Assembly: GCA_934140005.1 (NCBI GenBank)
Contig: CAKPBB010000006.1
Coordinates: forward strand, 1-64,000
Source: an uncultured Clostridia bacterium
Lineage (GTDB): Bacteria; Bacillota; Clostridia; TANB77; CAG-508
Length of the DNA: 64,000 bases
Direction: 5' to 3'
Part shown: one piece after another, positions 35,197 through 43,928 of the stretch
How positions within the stretch are numbered: the stretch's first letter is position 1
Layout of the letters: each line of letters opens with the position of its first letter
The notes under the pieces: model-generated
Database searches by the model: none
The model's input: only the letters and a program-made list of their open reading frames with translations
What the model was told of the DNA's origin: nothing
Translations under genes and position numbers: made by a program

Positions 35197-35967
35197 ATGT
35201 ATTTTAATAATGTGCACATAGTGTTTTATTTATTAATAGCTGTTTTAGGATTTGCAGTTGGAAAATTTATTGCTTGGTGTAATGAATGTTTTCCAAAAGA
35301 GGAAAAAATTTTTAGAAAAGAATTTTTTAAAGCGAATAAAGAAGGTTTAGAAAATAATTATATTTTAATGTGTATTACTGCAATTATGTATGTAGCATTA
35401 TTATATAAATTTGGAATAAAAAATGCAATTTATCAAAATCTAGATTTAATAAAATACCTAATTTTAACACCAATGCTTATTAGTGCATTTTTTGTAGACT
35501 TAAAGCATAGAATAATACCAAATCGTTTGAATTTAACTATATTTGAAACAGGTTTAATATTTGTGTTTTTATATGGAATTAATAATATAAATATTGCTAA
35601 AGATATGTTATTTGGTATGCTTACTGGTGCAGGTATATTTGTAGCAATAACTTTATTAGGTGGTTTAATTGCAGGTAAAGAAGCAATGGGCTTTGGTGAT
35701 GTTAAATTTATGGGAGCAATTGGATTATATTTTGGAGCTGGAAGTATTGCAGAAATTTCACTTTTAGCTTTTTGCATAGCTGCTGTTTTATCAATAATCA
35801 TATTATTAATTAGATTTATTATGAAAAAAGATGATGAATATATACCTTTTGGACCATTTTTAGTTATTGCAGCTGTATTTTGTATTTTTGCACCAACTAA
35901 TACAGTTTTTATAGCTTTTTTAAGTTTTTGCAAAATGCTAAGTGATAAATTATTAAATGTGTTATAA
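35197..35967 (+). CDS. Prepilin peptidase (A24 family)
   Basis: 256 residues, eight or so hydrophobic helices. The two catalytic aspartates are in DLKHRIIPNRLN near 108 and GFGDVKFMG near 167, the A24 signature. The cytoplasmic N-terminal loop has only a few Cys and lacks the paired CxxC zinc site of full PilD enzymes, so methylation is uncertain. It cleaves prepilin leaders at the membrane. The proteins at 309 and 48006 carry prepilin-like N-termini and could be substrates, though no pilus assembly genes are in this window. Confidence 0.9.
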   Translation: MYFNNVHIVFYLLIAVLGFAVGKFIAWCNECFPKEEKIFRKEFFKANKEGLENNYILMCITAIMYVALLYKFGIKNAIYQNLDLIKYLILTPMLISAFFVDLKHRIIPNRLNLTIFETGLIFVFLYGINNINIAKDMLFGMLTGAGIFVAITLLGGLIAGKEAMGFGDVKFMGAIGLYFGAGSIAEISLLAFCIAAVLSIIILLIRFIMKKDDEYIPFGPFLVIAAVFCIFAPTNTVFIAFLSFCKMLSDKLLNVL

Positions 35968-35991
35968 AGAATTATATCAAGGAGAGTTCAA

Positions 35992-37059
35992 ATGAATGTT
36001 AGATTAAAATGGTTAAGAGATCAATTAAAATCTTTGAATTTAGATGGTATGCTTGTATCAAATCCTATAAATATTAAATATTTAACAGGATTAGCAGCAG
36101 AAGGAACTTTAGTAATAGCACCAAAAGAAAATGTTTTTATAACAGATAGTAGATATATTGAAGATGTAAATAATAAATTGACAATAGCTGATGAAATTGT
36201 TGCATATGATTGTAAAAAACTTAGTAAATATGATTATGAAGGTTTCTTTATGATATGCGAAAATATTGGATTTGAAGAAACATATGTAACATATGCAGAT
36301 TATCAAAAATATTTACAGACCTATAAAGTGAACCTAGTTGAAACAGAAGAAATAATTGAAAGGCAAAGAACCATAAAAGAAGAAACAGAAATTGAATGCA
36401 TAAAAAAAGCTTGCGAAATAACAGATAAAACTTTTGAATATATTATTAGAAATATAAAAAAGGGAATGACAGAAAAGCAAGTTGCTTTTGAGATTGAAAG
36501 ATATATGATTATGCAGGGAGCAGATGGTTTGGCTTTTGAAACAATTGTTGCTTCTGGAGAAAACAGTTCTATGCCACATGCAATTCCAACAGATAGAGTA
36601 ATAAAAAATGGCGATATACTTTTATTTGATATGGGAGCAAAATATAAAGGCTATTGTTCAGACTTGTCAAGGACTATATTTGTTGGTGAAGATACAAAAT
36701 TTGAAGAAGAATATAATTTTGTAAGTGAAATGCAAAAAGAAATATATGAACAGTTTAAAGCAGGAGTGAACATAAAACCAATACTAAAAGAAATCGAAGC
36801 TAAGTACCAAGAACATAATTATGAAATAATGCATGCTTTTGGTCATGGAGTAGGCTTAAATATTCATGAAAAACCTGTTTTAAGAGCTAATATTGATAAG
36901 AATATAAAAGAAAATATGGTTTTAGCTATTGAACCAGGTATATATGAACCAGGAAAATTTGGAATAAGAATAGAAGATACTTTTTTAGTAACAGAAAATA
37001 AATGTGAAAATTTAACAAAATGCAATAAAGGTTATATTAAAATTTCATTAAAAGCTTGA
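35992..37059 (+). CDS. pepP: Xaa-Pro aminopeptidase (M24)
   Basis: 355 residues. The N-terminal creatinase-like domain is followed by the pita-bread M24 domain, with metal ligands visible in DMGAKYKGYCSDLSRT (two Asp), HAFGHGVGLNIHE (His), AIEPGIY (Glu) and RIEDTF (Glu). It removes residues before proline. It stands before efp, a conserved arrangement in Firmicutes. Confidence 0.94.
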   Translation: MNVRLKWLRDQLKSLNLDGMLVSNPINIKYLTGLAAEGTLVIAPKENVFITDSRYIEDVNNKLTIADEIVAYDCKKLSKYDYEGFFMICENIGFEETYVTYADYQKYLQTYKVNLVETEEIIERQRTIKEETEIECIKKACEITDKTFEYIIRNIKKGMTEKQVAFEIERYMIMQGADGLAFETIVASGENSSMPHAIPTDRVIKNGDILLFDMGAKYKGYCSDLSRTIFVGEDTKFEEEYNFVSEMQKEIYEQFKAGVNIKPILKEIEAKYQEHNYEIMHAFGHGVGLNIHEKPVLRANIDKNIKENMVLAIEPGIYEPGKFGIRIEDTFLVTENKCENLTKCNKGYIKISLKA

Positions 37060-37129
37060 TTTTAGTGGAAAAATATGCTAGTATATAAAATAGTTTAATA
37101 TGAAATTATAGGAAAAGAGGTAAAATTTT

Positions 37130-37696
37130 ATGGCAGATGTATATATGGCAGGAGATTTAAGAAATGGAACAACATTTGAATTAGACTCAAATGTATTTAA
37201 AGTAGTTGAATTTCAACACGTAAAACCAGGAAAAGGAGCAGCTTTCGTTAGAGTAAAAATGAAAAATGTTGTAACAGGAGCTGTTATTGAAAGAACTTTC
37301 AATCCATCAGAAAAATTACAAGGTGCTGAAATTGAAAAAAGAGAAATGCAATACTTGTACAATGATGGAGATTTATATTATTTTATGGATAATACAAATT
37401 ATGAACAAATCCCATTAAATAAAGAACAAATTGGTGATGCTTTAAAATACATTAAAGAAAATATGAATGTAACAATGCAATCAATAAAAGGTAAAGTATT
37501 TAATGTTGAACCACCAATGTTTGTTGAATTAGAGGTTACATATACAGAACCAGGTTTCAGTGGAAATACAACAACAACTTCTGGAAAACCTGCAACATTA
37601 GAAAATGGTTTAGAAATCTCTGTACCTTTATTTGTTAATATAGGAGATATCATTAGAATAGATACAAGAACTGGTCTATATATGGAAAGACTATAG
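37130..37696 (+). CDS. efp: Elongation factor P
   Basis: 188 residues, standard. Domain I tip KPGKGAAFVRVK with Lys35 at the modifiable position. The C-terminal signature for EF-P is in VPLFVNIGDIIRIDTRTGLYMERL. It relieves ribosome stalling at polyproline. The site AAAGAGG is present; it is followed 17 bp later by the zinc-ribbon protein gene. Confidence 0.97.
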   Translation: MADVYMAGDLRNGTTFELDSNVFKVVEFQHVKPGKGAAFVRVKMKNVVTGAVIERTFNPSEKLQGAEIEKREMQYLYNDGDLYYFMDNTNYEQIPLNKEQIGDALKYIKENMNVTMQSIKGKVFNVEPPMFVELEVTYTEPGFSGNTTTTSGKPATLENGLEISVPLFVNIGDIIRIDTRTGLYMERL

Positions 37697-37713
37697 GAGG
37701 AAGTTTTAATTCA

Positions 37714-38094
37714 ATGCTTGATAAAAGATATAATGAAGTGATTGAAGAATTGAATAAAAATATGGAAAGCGAAAGCGATTCACAATATGCAAAAATGGTT
37801 ATTACTGAATTAACATTAATGTATTTAGATGAAGTAAATAAACTAGAAAAAGCTTATGAAAAGAAAATTCAATTATGTAATCTTAGATTAGCAGAATTAG
37901 AGCAAAGAATAGAAGGATTAGAAAACGATATATTTGATGAAGAAGATGATGGAAGTATATGTATATCATGTCCATATTGTAATGCTGATATCATATTGGA
38001 TTCTTCAACTCCAGAAAATGAAATAGAATGCCCTGAATGTAAGAATATGATAGAATTAGATTGGGGACTTCTAGATGATGATGATATAATGTAA
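37714..38094 (+). CDS. CD1247-like zinc-ribbon protein
   Basis: 126 residues. An N-terminal helical, coiled-coil-like segment (1-75) and a C-terminal zinc ribbon with two CxxC pairs (CPYC near 97, CPEC near 112), then an acidic tail. It matches the clostridial proteins annotated as having a CD1247 N-terminal domain, which follow efp in many Clostridia. The function is unknown. The site is AGGAGG. Confidence 0.82.
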   Translation: MLDKRYNEVIEELNKNMESESDSQYAKMVITELTLMYLDEVNKLEKAYEKKIQLCNLRLAELEQRIEGLENDIFDEEDDGSICISCPYCNADIILDSSTPENEIECPECKNMIELDWGLLDDDDIM

Positions 38095-38118
38095 TTTATT
38101 CCGTATAAGTTAAATATT

Positions 38119-38686
38119 TTATTGAATGGATAAAATATCAAGAGGGTCAATAGCTTGGCCTTCTTTTTTTATGGTCAAATGAAGATGTGGACCAGTTGTT
38201 GCACCATTTGTAAAGTTGCCGACTTGAATCTTTATAAGGATTATTTGAACTTGCTGTCACATATTTTGGACCAACTGTTGCTATTTTTTCACCTTTGGAA
38301 ACAAATTCTGAAATCTCAACTTCGAAATCAGGATTTACATGACAATAGGAGATTAAGTATGGTGTGGACTTTACAGTTACAGTATATCCATTTGCACCAC
38401 TAAATCCTGTAAAACTTATATAGCCATCACAAATAGAGTAAATTGATGAACCTTCTGGTGCACCAATATCGATTCCGGAATGATATCTAGAAGCTCCTGT
38501 TGTAGGAGCTGTTCTATTGCCAAAATATGATGTAATAGTAGTATATTTTGAAGGCCATACAAATTCACTAGGGGGAATGACTATTAAATCTTCGTTTACA
38601 AGAATGTTAGGCAATATAAATGCACAGATAAACAAGAGTAAAGAAAATAAAATAAAGAAATAAAATATAATTATTTTTTTTAACAT
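38119..38686 (-). pseudogene. M23 peptidase gene with a single-base frameshift
   Basis: The intact reading frame starts at 38686 with a transmembrane/signal segment (1-30) and an M23 domain including RYHSGIDIGAP (His, Asp) and YCHVNP. It loses the family pattern after KDSS near residue 155 and would end at 38147 with an unrelated tail. The -1 frame immediately continues with GNFTNGATTGPHLHLTIKKE and stops at 38119; this supplies the last zinc motif HLH. One extra base near 38221 (C in AGTCGGC on the minus strand) explains the break. It is either a recent pseudogene or a sequencing error; a full-length enzyme would be a LytM-type endopeptidase. Confidence 0.85.
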
Positions 38687-38730
38687 ATTTACCTCTGAAA
38701 GTTTTAATTTTTGAAAAGTTTATATAAATA

Positions 38731-38762
38731 AAAATAGAGATGAAAAAATTCATCTCTATTTT
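38731..38762 (-). terminator. Intrinsic terminator of tRNA-Gly
   Basis: A perfect stem AAAATAGAGATGAA/TTCATCTCTATTTT directly after the tRNA on the minus strand, with T-rich continuation. Confidence 0.8.
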
Positions 38763-38835
38763 GGCAGGGGTGGAAAGAATCGAACTCTCATCAGGAGTTT
38801 TGGAGACTCTTATTCTACCATTGAACTACACCCCT
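38762..38835 (-). tRNA. tRNA-Gly (anticodon TCC)
   Basis: A 74-nt minus-strand cloverleaf with encoded CCA: acceptor AGGGGTG/CACCCCT, D-arm GTTC/GAAT, anticodon loop CTCCAAA, T-arm GAGAG/CTTTC with TTCGATT. The anticodon TCC reads GGA/GGG. The base of the anticodon stem has an A-C mismatch (27-43). Confidence 0.95.
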
Positions 38836-38869
38836 ATATTTATTATTTATTACCCCGCTGACTTGTTTA

Positions 38870-38898
38870 ATTATACACGACATAAAATTAAAAAGCAA
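38870..38898 (-). promoter_or_regulatory. Promoter of tRNA-Gly
   Basis: On the minus strand TTGCTT (38898-38893), 17-bp spacer, TATAAT (38875-38870). Confidence 0.65.
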
Positions 38899-38946
38899 TA
38901 GAAAAAGGTAAAAAAATAAAAAAATTTTTCTTTATAGTTATATCTA

Positions 38947-38975
38947 TTTACAAAAAATGAAAAATCAAATACAAT
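38947..38975 (+). promoter_or_regulatory. Promoter of the VWA/xpaC/telA operon
   Basis: TTTACA (38947-38952), 17-bp spacer, TACAAT (38970-38975), 39 nt before the TTG start. Confidence 0.6.
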
Positions 38976-39014
38976 GTAGTAAATTTGAAAAATTATTATT
39001 TGGGGAGGATTACT

Positions 39015-40646
39015 TTGAAAGATAATAAAAAAAGAGATAAAGCATACGAATTTGCTATTATTGCTGTATTTTTAATTTTAATGTCTGTTTTTCTAATGAT
39101 AGCAGGATCAGATTCAGATGACATTAAAATATCAAATATTAAACAAGCTACAAGTAAAAACTCTACATTTAAATTAATTTCTAGTACCGAAAATAAAGAT
39201 TTAGACAAGGTATTAAAGGATTTTGCTAAAAGTAAGAATATAGATTTAGAGATTGATTATGCTGGAACGATTGATATTATGCAAAAATTGAATAGCGGAG
39301 AACAATATAATGGCGTATGGGTTTCAAATTCAATTTGGCTTTATATGTTAGATAGCAATAAAATTAAAATATCAAATTCTAAGTCAACAAGTATAAATCC
39401 TGTTGTATTTGGAATTACAAAGGAAAAAGCAAAAGAGCTAGGTTTTGTAGATAAAGATATATATACTAAAGATATAGTAGAAGCAATTAAAAATGGAAAA
39501 TTAAAGTTTAGTATGTCAAACCCAACACAGACTAATACAGGAGCAACGGCATACTTAGGATTGCTAATGACTCTTGCAGGTAATCCAGAAGTATTACAAG
39601 AGTATAATTTGGAAGATGAAAATTTAAAAGCAGAATTAAAAGCCTTATTTTCTGGTTTAGAGCGTTCATCTGGAAGTGAGGATTTTTTAGAAGAATTATT
39701 CTTAAAAGGAAATTACGAAGCTGTTGTTACTTATGAATTTTCAATAATAAATATGAATAAAAAGTTAGTTGCAGAAGGAAAAGAGCCTTTATATATTGTA
39801 TATCCTATTGATGGTGTTTCAATTTCAGATTCTCCAATTGCTTATATAAAGCAAGATAGTGGAAATAATGAAGAATTTTTTAAAGAATTGCAAGGATATA
39901 TTTTAAGTAATGAAGGACAACAAATCTTAGCTTCAAAAGGAAGAAGAACCTGGTATGGTGGCACTAAAAAAGATGTAGATCAAGCAGTATTTAATAAGGA
40001 ATGGGGAATTGATACAACTAAATATATTGTTCCTATTAAATTTCCAAATACTGAAATTATAAAAGAAGCTTTAGGAATATATCAATCTGAACTTAGAAAA
40101 CCTGTTCATACAGTATTTTGTTTGGATTATTCAGGAAGTATGTCTGGTGATGGATATAATCAGTTAAAAGAAGCAATGGAATATATTCTAACAGCTGAAA
40201 AAGCTTCTAATGATATGTTACAATTCACTTCAAAAGATAAGATTAGTGTAATTCCATTTAATGGATATATATTAGGAAAGTGGCACACTGATGATGGAAG
40301 CAATACAAAAGAGATATTAGATAATATTAGTAATTTAAGACCATCTGGTGCAACTAATATTTATGAAACTGCTGAGGAAGCAATTGAATTATTAAAAGAT
40401 GAAGATATGGAAAAATATAATGTATCTGTAATTTTAATGACAGATGGTATGTCAAATGTAGGTAACTTTAGGAGTTTTTCAAAGTATTATAAATACTTGA
40501 ATAAGGATATTCCAGTATATTCAATTATGTTTGGAGATGCTTATGAAAATGAACTAGAAGATATTGCAAATTTAACTAATGCAAAAGTATTTGATGGTAA
40601 AAAAGACTTGCTTAAAGCATTTAAAGAAGTTAGAGGATATAACTAA
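39015..40646 (+). CDS. Solute-binding-like domain fused to a VWA domain
   Basis: 543 residues, starting at TTG 39015, 7 nt after GGGGAGG; an in-frame ATG at 38985 lacks a site. One N-terminal transmembrane helix (about 12-30). About 45-340 resembles an extracellular solute-binding protein of the ModA/ABC type (SNPTQTNTGATAYLGLLMTLAG, then YPIDGVSISDSPIAYI). About 360-540 is a VWA domain with MIDAS motif DYSGSMSG, a Thr in SGATN and DGMSN. It should face outward and bind metal ions. First of four genes with xpaC, a second solute-binding protein and telA. No ABC permease or ATPase is present, so sensing rather than transport is likely (inference). Confidence 0.82.
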   Translation: MKDNKKRDKAYEFAIIAVFLILMSVFLMIAGSDSDDIKISNIKQATSKNSTFKLISSTENKDLDKVLKDFAKSKNIDLEIDYAGTIDIMQKLNSGEQYNGVWVSNSIWLYMLDSNKIKISNSKSTSINPVVFGITKEKAKELGFVDKDIYTKDIVEAIKNGKLKFSMSNPTQTNTGATAYLGLLMTLAGNPEVLQEYNLEDENLKAELKALFSGLERSSGSEDFLEELFLKGNYEAVVTYEFSIINMNKKLVAEGKEPLYIVYPIDGVSISDSPIAYIKQDSGNNEEFFKELQGYILSNEGQQILASKGRRTWYGGTKKDVDQAVFNKEWGIDTTKYIVPIKFPNTEIIKEALGIYQSELRKPVHTVFCLDYSGSMSGDGYNQLKEAMEYILTAEKASNDMLQFTSKDKISVIPFNGYILGKWHTDDGSNTKEILDNISNLRPSGATNIYETAEEAIELLKDEDMEKYNVSVILMTDGMSNVGNFRSFSKYYKYLNKDIPVYSIMFGDAYENELEDIANLTNAKVFDGKKDLLKAFKEVRGYN

Positions 40647-40679
40647 AAATTCTCTATCTTAAGGAAGGAATGAAAAAAA

Positions 40680-41297
40680 ATGAAAAAAGGCTATATTGTA
40701 TCAGCAATATTGGGTGCTGGTTTTGTAGCAGTTCCACTATTTATGGGAATAGAAACACCAATAGCAGTTGGTATGGGTGTTGTTGCTTATGTTGCTGGAA
40801 ATTTAATTTTTTCAGAAAAAGAAACAGATATAAAATTTGAAAGTGAAAATTTATATGATTTATTAAATTCTGCTAAAAAAACAAATGCAGAAATTTGTGG
40901 AATGATAGATAAGGTTGAAGATAAACAATTACAAGATGATATAAGAGAAATATATAGAATATCAAATAAAATTATAGATACTGTATCTAAAAATCCAGCA
41001 AAACAAAAAAAGTCAAATAACTTTTTTCAATATTATTTACCAGTAACTTTGAAGATTTTGAGAAAATATGATGAAATTGAGAATCAAAGGTTAGAAAGTG
41101 AAGAAGGAAAGAAATTTATGGAAAATACTAAAAAAATGGTAAGCACAATAAAAAAATCTTTTAATGAGCAACTTTCTAATTTATATCAAACAGATATGAT
41201 TGATACTGATGCTGATATGAAGGTATTTAAAACAATGCTAAAAACAGATGGATATTCTGAAATAGATGATTTTAACATAGATAAACCAAAAGACTAA
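40680..41297 (+). CDS. XpaC-like protein
   Basis: 205 residues. Two hydrophobic segments close together at about 4-45, then a helical charged domain (LYDLLNSAKKTNAEICGMIDKVED, YLPVTLKILRKYDEIENQ). The pattern matches XpaC-type proteins (annotated in B. subtilis for hydrolysis of 5-bromo-4-chloroindolyl phosphate), which commonly pair with telA. The function is unclear. It lies 33 bp after the VWA gene and 20 bp before the next. Confidence 0.75.
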   Translation: MKKGYIVSAILGAGFVAVPLFMGIETPIAVGMGVVAYVAGNLIFSEKETDIKFESENLYDLLNSAKKTNAEICGMIDKVEDKQLQDDIREIYRISNKIIDTVSKNPAKQKKSNNFFQYYLPVTLKILRKYDEIENQRLESEEGKKFMENTKKMVSTIKKSFNEQLSNLYQTDMIDTDADMKVFKTMLKTDGYSEIDDFNIDKPKD

Positions 41298-41317
41298 TTT
41301 TATAAGGAGGTAAAATT

Positions 41318-42445
41318 TTGAAGAAGAAACAATTAATAGGAATAGGAATTTTTATATTATTAGTATTGATTATAATTTGTATTAAATTTTATACTGACAA
41401 GGATAATTCAGTTAGTTTAAATTTAAAAACAGTTACAGTTGCTACTGGTGGTGGAAAAGAAGATTTTATAGCAGATGAAGATGTAAATAAAATTCTTAGA
41501 GAAAAATATGGTCTAAATGTAGTTTATGATAGCTGGAGTAATGGAAAATTAATATTAAATCCATTGGTAAGAGAAAATGGAGATAAATATGATTTAATGT
41601 TTTGCTCTGACCAAAGATTTTATGATTATTATAAATTAGCTCCGAATAAGGAAAAAAAGGAAGCTGATAGATATACTGTTTTAGATGGAGGGCTTACATT
41701 AAATACACCAATAGTAATTTATAGCTGGGGTGAAGTAGTTGATGCATTTATTAAAGATGGAATAGTAACAGAAAAAGAAGGCACTTATTATATAACAGAT
41801 ATGAATAAATTATTGGGTTACATACTAGAAGGTAAAAAATGGTCCGATATAGGATTAGATATGCTTTATGGAACTGTAAATATTGCCTCAACAGATCCAG
41901 TTACTTCTTCACCAGGTGCAACATATTATGGTCTTTTATTATCTATAATGTGTGGTGGTAATGTAACAGATACATCTATGCAAGAAAATCTACCAAAACT
42001 AAAAGAATTTTATGAAAAATCTGGTTATATGAATAATACACCAGCAGATTTATTTGAAAGATATTTAAAAACAGGATTAGGTGGAGAGCCTATGATAGTT
42101 GACTATGAAAAGAGCATTGTAGAGTTTGCAAACGAAAATCCTGATGGATTTGCACAAGTAAAAGATGATATAAGAATTTTATATCCAGAACCTACAATTT
42201 GGAATTCACATTGTATTGCAACTTTTACAGAAAATGGAAACGAATATTATAAAGCAATTCAAGATAAAGATATAAGTCAAATAGCTTGGGAAAAATATGG
42301 ATTTAGAACTGGTGTAACAGGCGGAAACTATAATGTGGAAAGCTTAGGAATAAAAGGAATACCAAGTACAATTAAGAGTACAGTTAATAGTTTAAAAATG
42401 AATATGTATGAAAATTTAATTAGTTTTTTAAAAGGTAATAATTAG
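41318..42445 (+). CDS. Membrane-anchored extracellular solute-binding-like protein
   Basis: 375 residues, with a TTG start 7 nt after AAGGAGG. The N-terminus is a transmembrane anchor (about 5-23) without a proper lipobox. The rest has the features of an ABC-type binding protein: VTVATGGGKEDF near 36, DLMFCSDQRFYDYY near 90, and SPGATYYGLLLSIMCGG near 200, which parallels the segment SNPTQTNTGATAYLGLL in the VWA fusion. The two proteins are probably paralogous in this domain. It occurs between xpaC and telA. Confidence 0.78.
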   Translation: MKKKQLIGIGIFILLVLIIICIKFYTDKDNSVSLNLKTVTVATGGGKEDFIADEDVNKILREKYGLNVVYDSWSNGKLILNPLVRENGDKYDLMFCSDQRFYDYYKLAPNKEKKEADRYTVLDGGLTLNTPIVIYSWGEVVDAFIKDGIVTEKEGTYYITDMNKLLGYILEGKKWSDIGLDMLYGTVNIASTDPVTSSPGATYYGLLLSIMCGGNVTDTSMQENLPKLKEFYEKSGYMNNTPADLFERYLKTGLGGEPMIVDYEKSIVEFANENPDGFAQVKDDIRILYPEPTIWNSHCIATFTENGNEYYKAIQDKDISQIAWEKYGFRTGVTGGNYNVESLGIKGIPSTIKSTVNSLKMNMYENLISFLKGNN

Positions 42446-42487
42446 TTTATTATAAATTATTATATAAAATAAAACAGAAAGGAGTGT

Positions 42488-43678
42488 ATGATTTTTATAT
42501 CATACAATAAGAAAATGAGCGATAAATTAGAATTAAGTGTAAAACCAGAAGCACTAAATAAAGAGGTAGAAGTAGAATTATTAGCAAAGGATAAAGTTGA
42601 AGAAGCAACAGTTGAAAAATCATTAAATTATGATGCTTTAACACCAGCAGAACAAAAAGCAATTGATGACTTTGTTTCAAAAGTAGATGTTGCAGATACT
42701 ACTCAAATTTTACAATATGGTGCTACTGCTCAAAGTAAGATTTCAAAATTTTCTGATAGTGTTTTAGAAAATGTAAAAACTAAAAATGCTGGAGAAGTTG
42801 GAGATTTACTTTCAAGCTTAGTTGTTGAAATAAAAGACTTTGATACAACTGTTGGAGGAGAAAAGCCAAAGGGAATTTTTGGAATTTTCCATAGTGCAAA
42901 AAATGATATAGAAAAATTATTAGCTAAATATCAAAAAGTAGAAGTTAATGTAAGCAAAATTGAAAAAGATTTAGAAGCACATAAACTTCAAATGCTAAAA
43001 GATATTACAATTTTTGACACAATGTATGAAAAAAATTTAGAGTATTTTAAAGAGATTTCTTTATATATAATTGCAGGTGAGAAGAAATTAGAAGAATTAA
43101 AAACAGTTACTTTACCAGCATTAAAGAAAGCAGCAGAAGAAAGCAAAGAACAAATTGATGTTCAAAAAGTAAATGATATGTCAAATATGATAAATCGTTT
43201 TGAAAAGAAATTATATGATTTAAAAACAACTAGAATCATATCAATTCAAATGGCACCACAAATTAGATTAATTCAAAATAATGACAGTGAATTAGTCGAA
43301 AAAATTCAAAGTTCTTTAATAAATACGATTCCATTATGGAAAAATCAAATTGTAATAGCTTTAGGTATTAATAATGCTAAAAACGCCTTAGGAGCACAAA
43401 GAGCTGTAACAGATATGACTAATGAAATGCTTAAGAAAAATAGTGACTTATTAAAACAAGGAACTATTGAAATTACTGAAGAATCAGAAAGAGCAATTGT
43501 TGATGTTGAAACTTTAAAACAAACTAATAAAGATATAATTGATACCTTAGATAAAGTATTAGAAATTCATGAAAATGGTAGAATTAAACGTGCTGAAGCA
43601 GAAAAAGAACTAACTACAATAGAAGAAGAATTAAAGAGCAAACTTTTAGAAATTAAGGTAGAATCTGAAAATAAATAG
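42488..43678 (+). CDS. telA: Toxic anion resistance protein TelA
   Basis: 396 residues of almost entirely helical protein. It has the TelA pattern: GIFHSAKNDIEKLLAKYQKVEVNVSKIEKDLEAH, the LMKD-like stretch LQMLKDITIFDTMYEKN, RIISIQMAPQIRLIQNND and IPLWKNQIVIALG. TelA proteins are linked to tellurite and other envelope stresses. Start ambiguity: ATG 42488 is only 3 nt after AAAGGAG, while ATG 42514 follows a small hairpin (GTATGAT/ATCATAC) that could bring the site near it. The true start may be 42514. Confidence 0.88.
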   Translation: MIFISYNKKMSDKLELSVKPEALNKEVEVELLAKDKVEEATVEKSLNYDALTPAEQKAIDDFVSKVDVADTTQILQYGATAQSKISKFSDSVLENVKTKNAGEVGDLLSSLVVEIKDFDTTVGGEKPKGIFGIFHSAKNDIEKLLAKYQKVEVNVSKIEKDLEAHKLQMLKDITIFDTMYEKNLEYFKEISLYIIAGEKKLEELKTVTLPALKKAAEESKEQIDVQKVNDMSNMINRFEKKLYDLKTTRIISIQMAPQIRLIQNNDSELVEKIQSSLINTIPLWKNQIVIALGINNAKNALGAQRAVTDMTNEMLKKNSDLLKQGTIEITEESERAIVDVETLKQTNKDIIDTLDKVLEIHENGRIKRAEAEKELTTIEEELKSKLLEIKVESENK

Positions 43679-43683
43679 ATTAC

Positions 43684-43717
43684 AAAAAGGCTTGATTTAA
43701 ATATCAAGTCTTTTGTT
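43684..43717. terminator. Intrinsic terminator between telA and the ger operon
   Basis: Stem GGCTTGAT/ATCAAGTC with A-rich and T-rich flanks; it serves the convergent genes. Confidence 0.7.
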
Positions 43718-43882
43718 TTAATAATATTTGATTAATATTATTAGAGGCAAAATAAAAGCAATTACAGATAATAAACAAAATAATTTTCCAGAAGTAGAAT
43801 TATTATTTTGAATTTCATAAATGCCATAATAAAAGCTTTTTAAAAAGCAAAATAATGAAAATAATATTGCAATAAAAAACAT
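43718..43882 (-). CDS. Possible small two-helix membrane protein at the end of the ger operon
   Basis: A 54-codon ORF on the minus strand with two hydrophobic helices (about 1-20 and 34-52) separated by a polar Asn/Ser/Thr loop. It starts 46 bp after the gerC stop and ends at the terminator. There is no good Shine-Dalgarno next to its ATG; a GAAAGGGG lies about 30 nt upstream and the frame stays open through it. Not recognised. The hydrophobic pattern makes a gene plausible but uncertain. Confidence 0.4.
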   Translation of the reverse strand: MFFIAILFSLFCFLKSFYYGIYEIQNNNSTSGKLFCLLSVIAFILPLIILIKYY

Positions 43883-43928
43883 ATTTATATGAAAGATACT
43901 GTAAAGTAATCTTTTCCCCTTTCTAATA

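Noticed and set aside
38155..38403. 82-codon plus-strand ORF over the M23 gene
   Set aside because: It is antisense to a gene with clear M23 motifs and has no ribosome binding site; the apparent coding signal comes from the frameshifted minus-strand gene.
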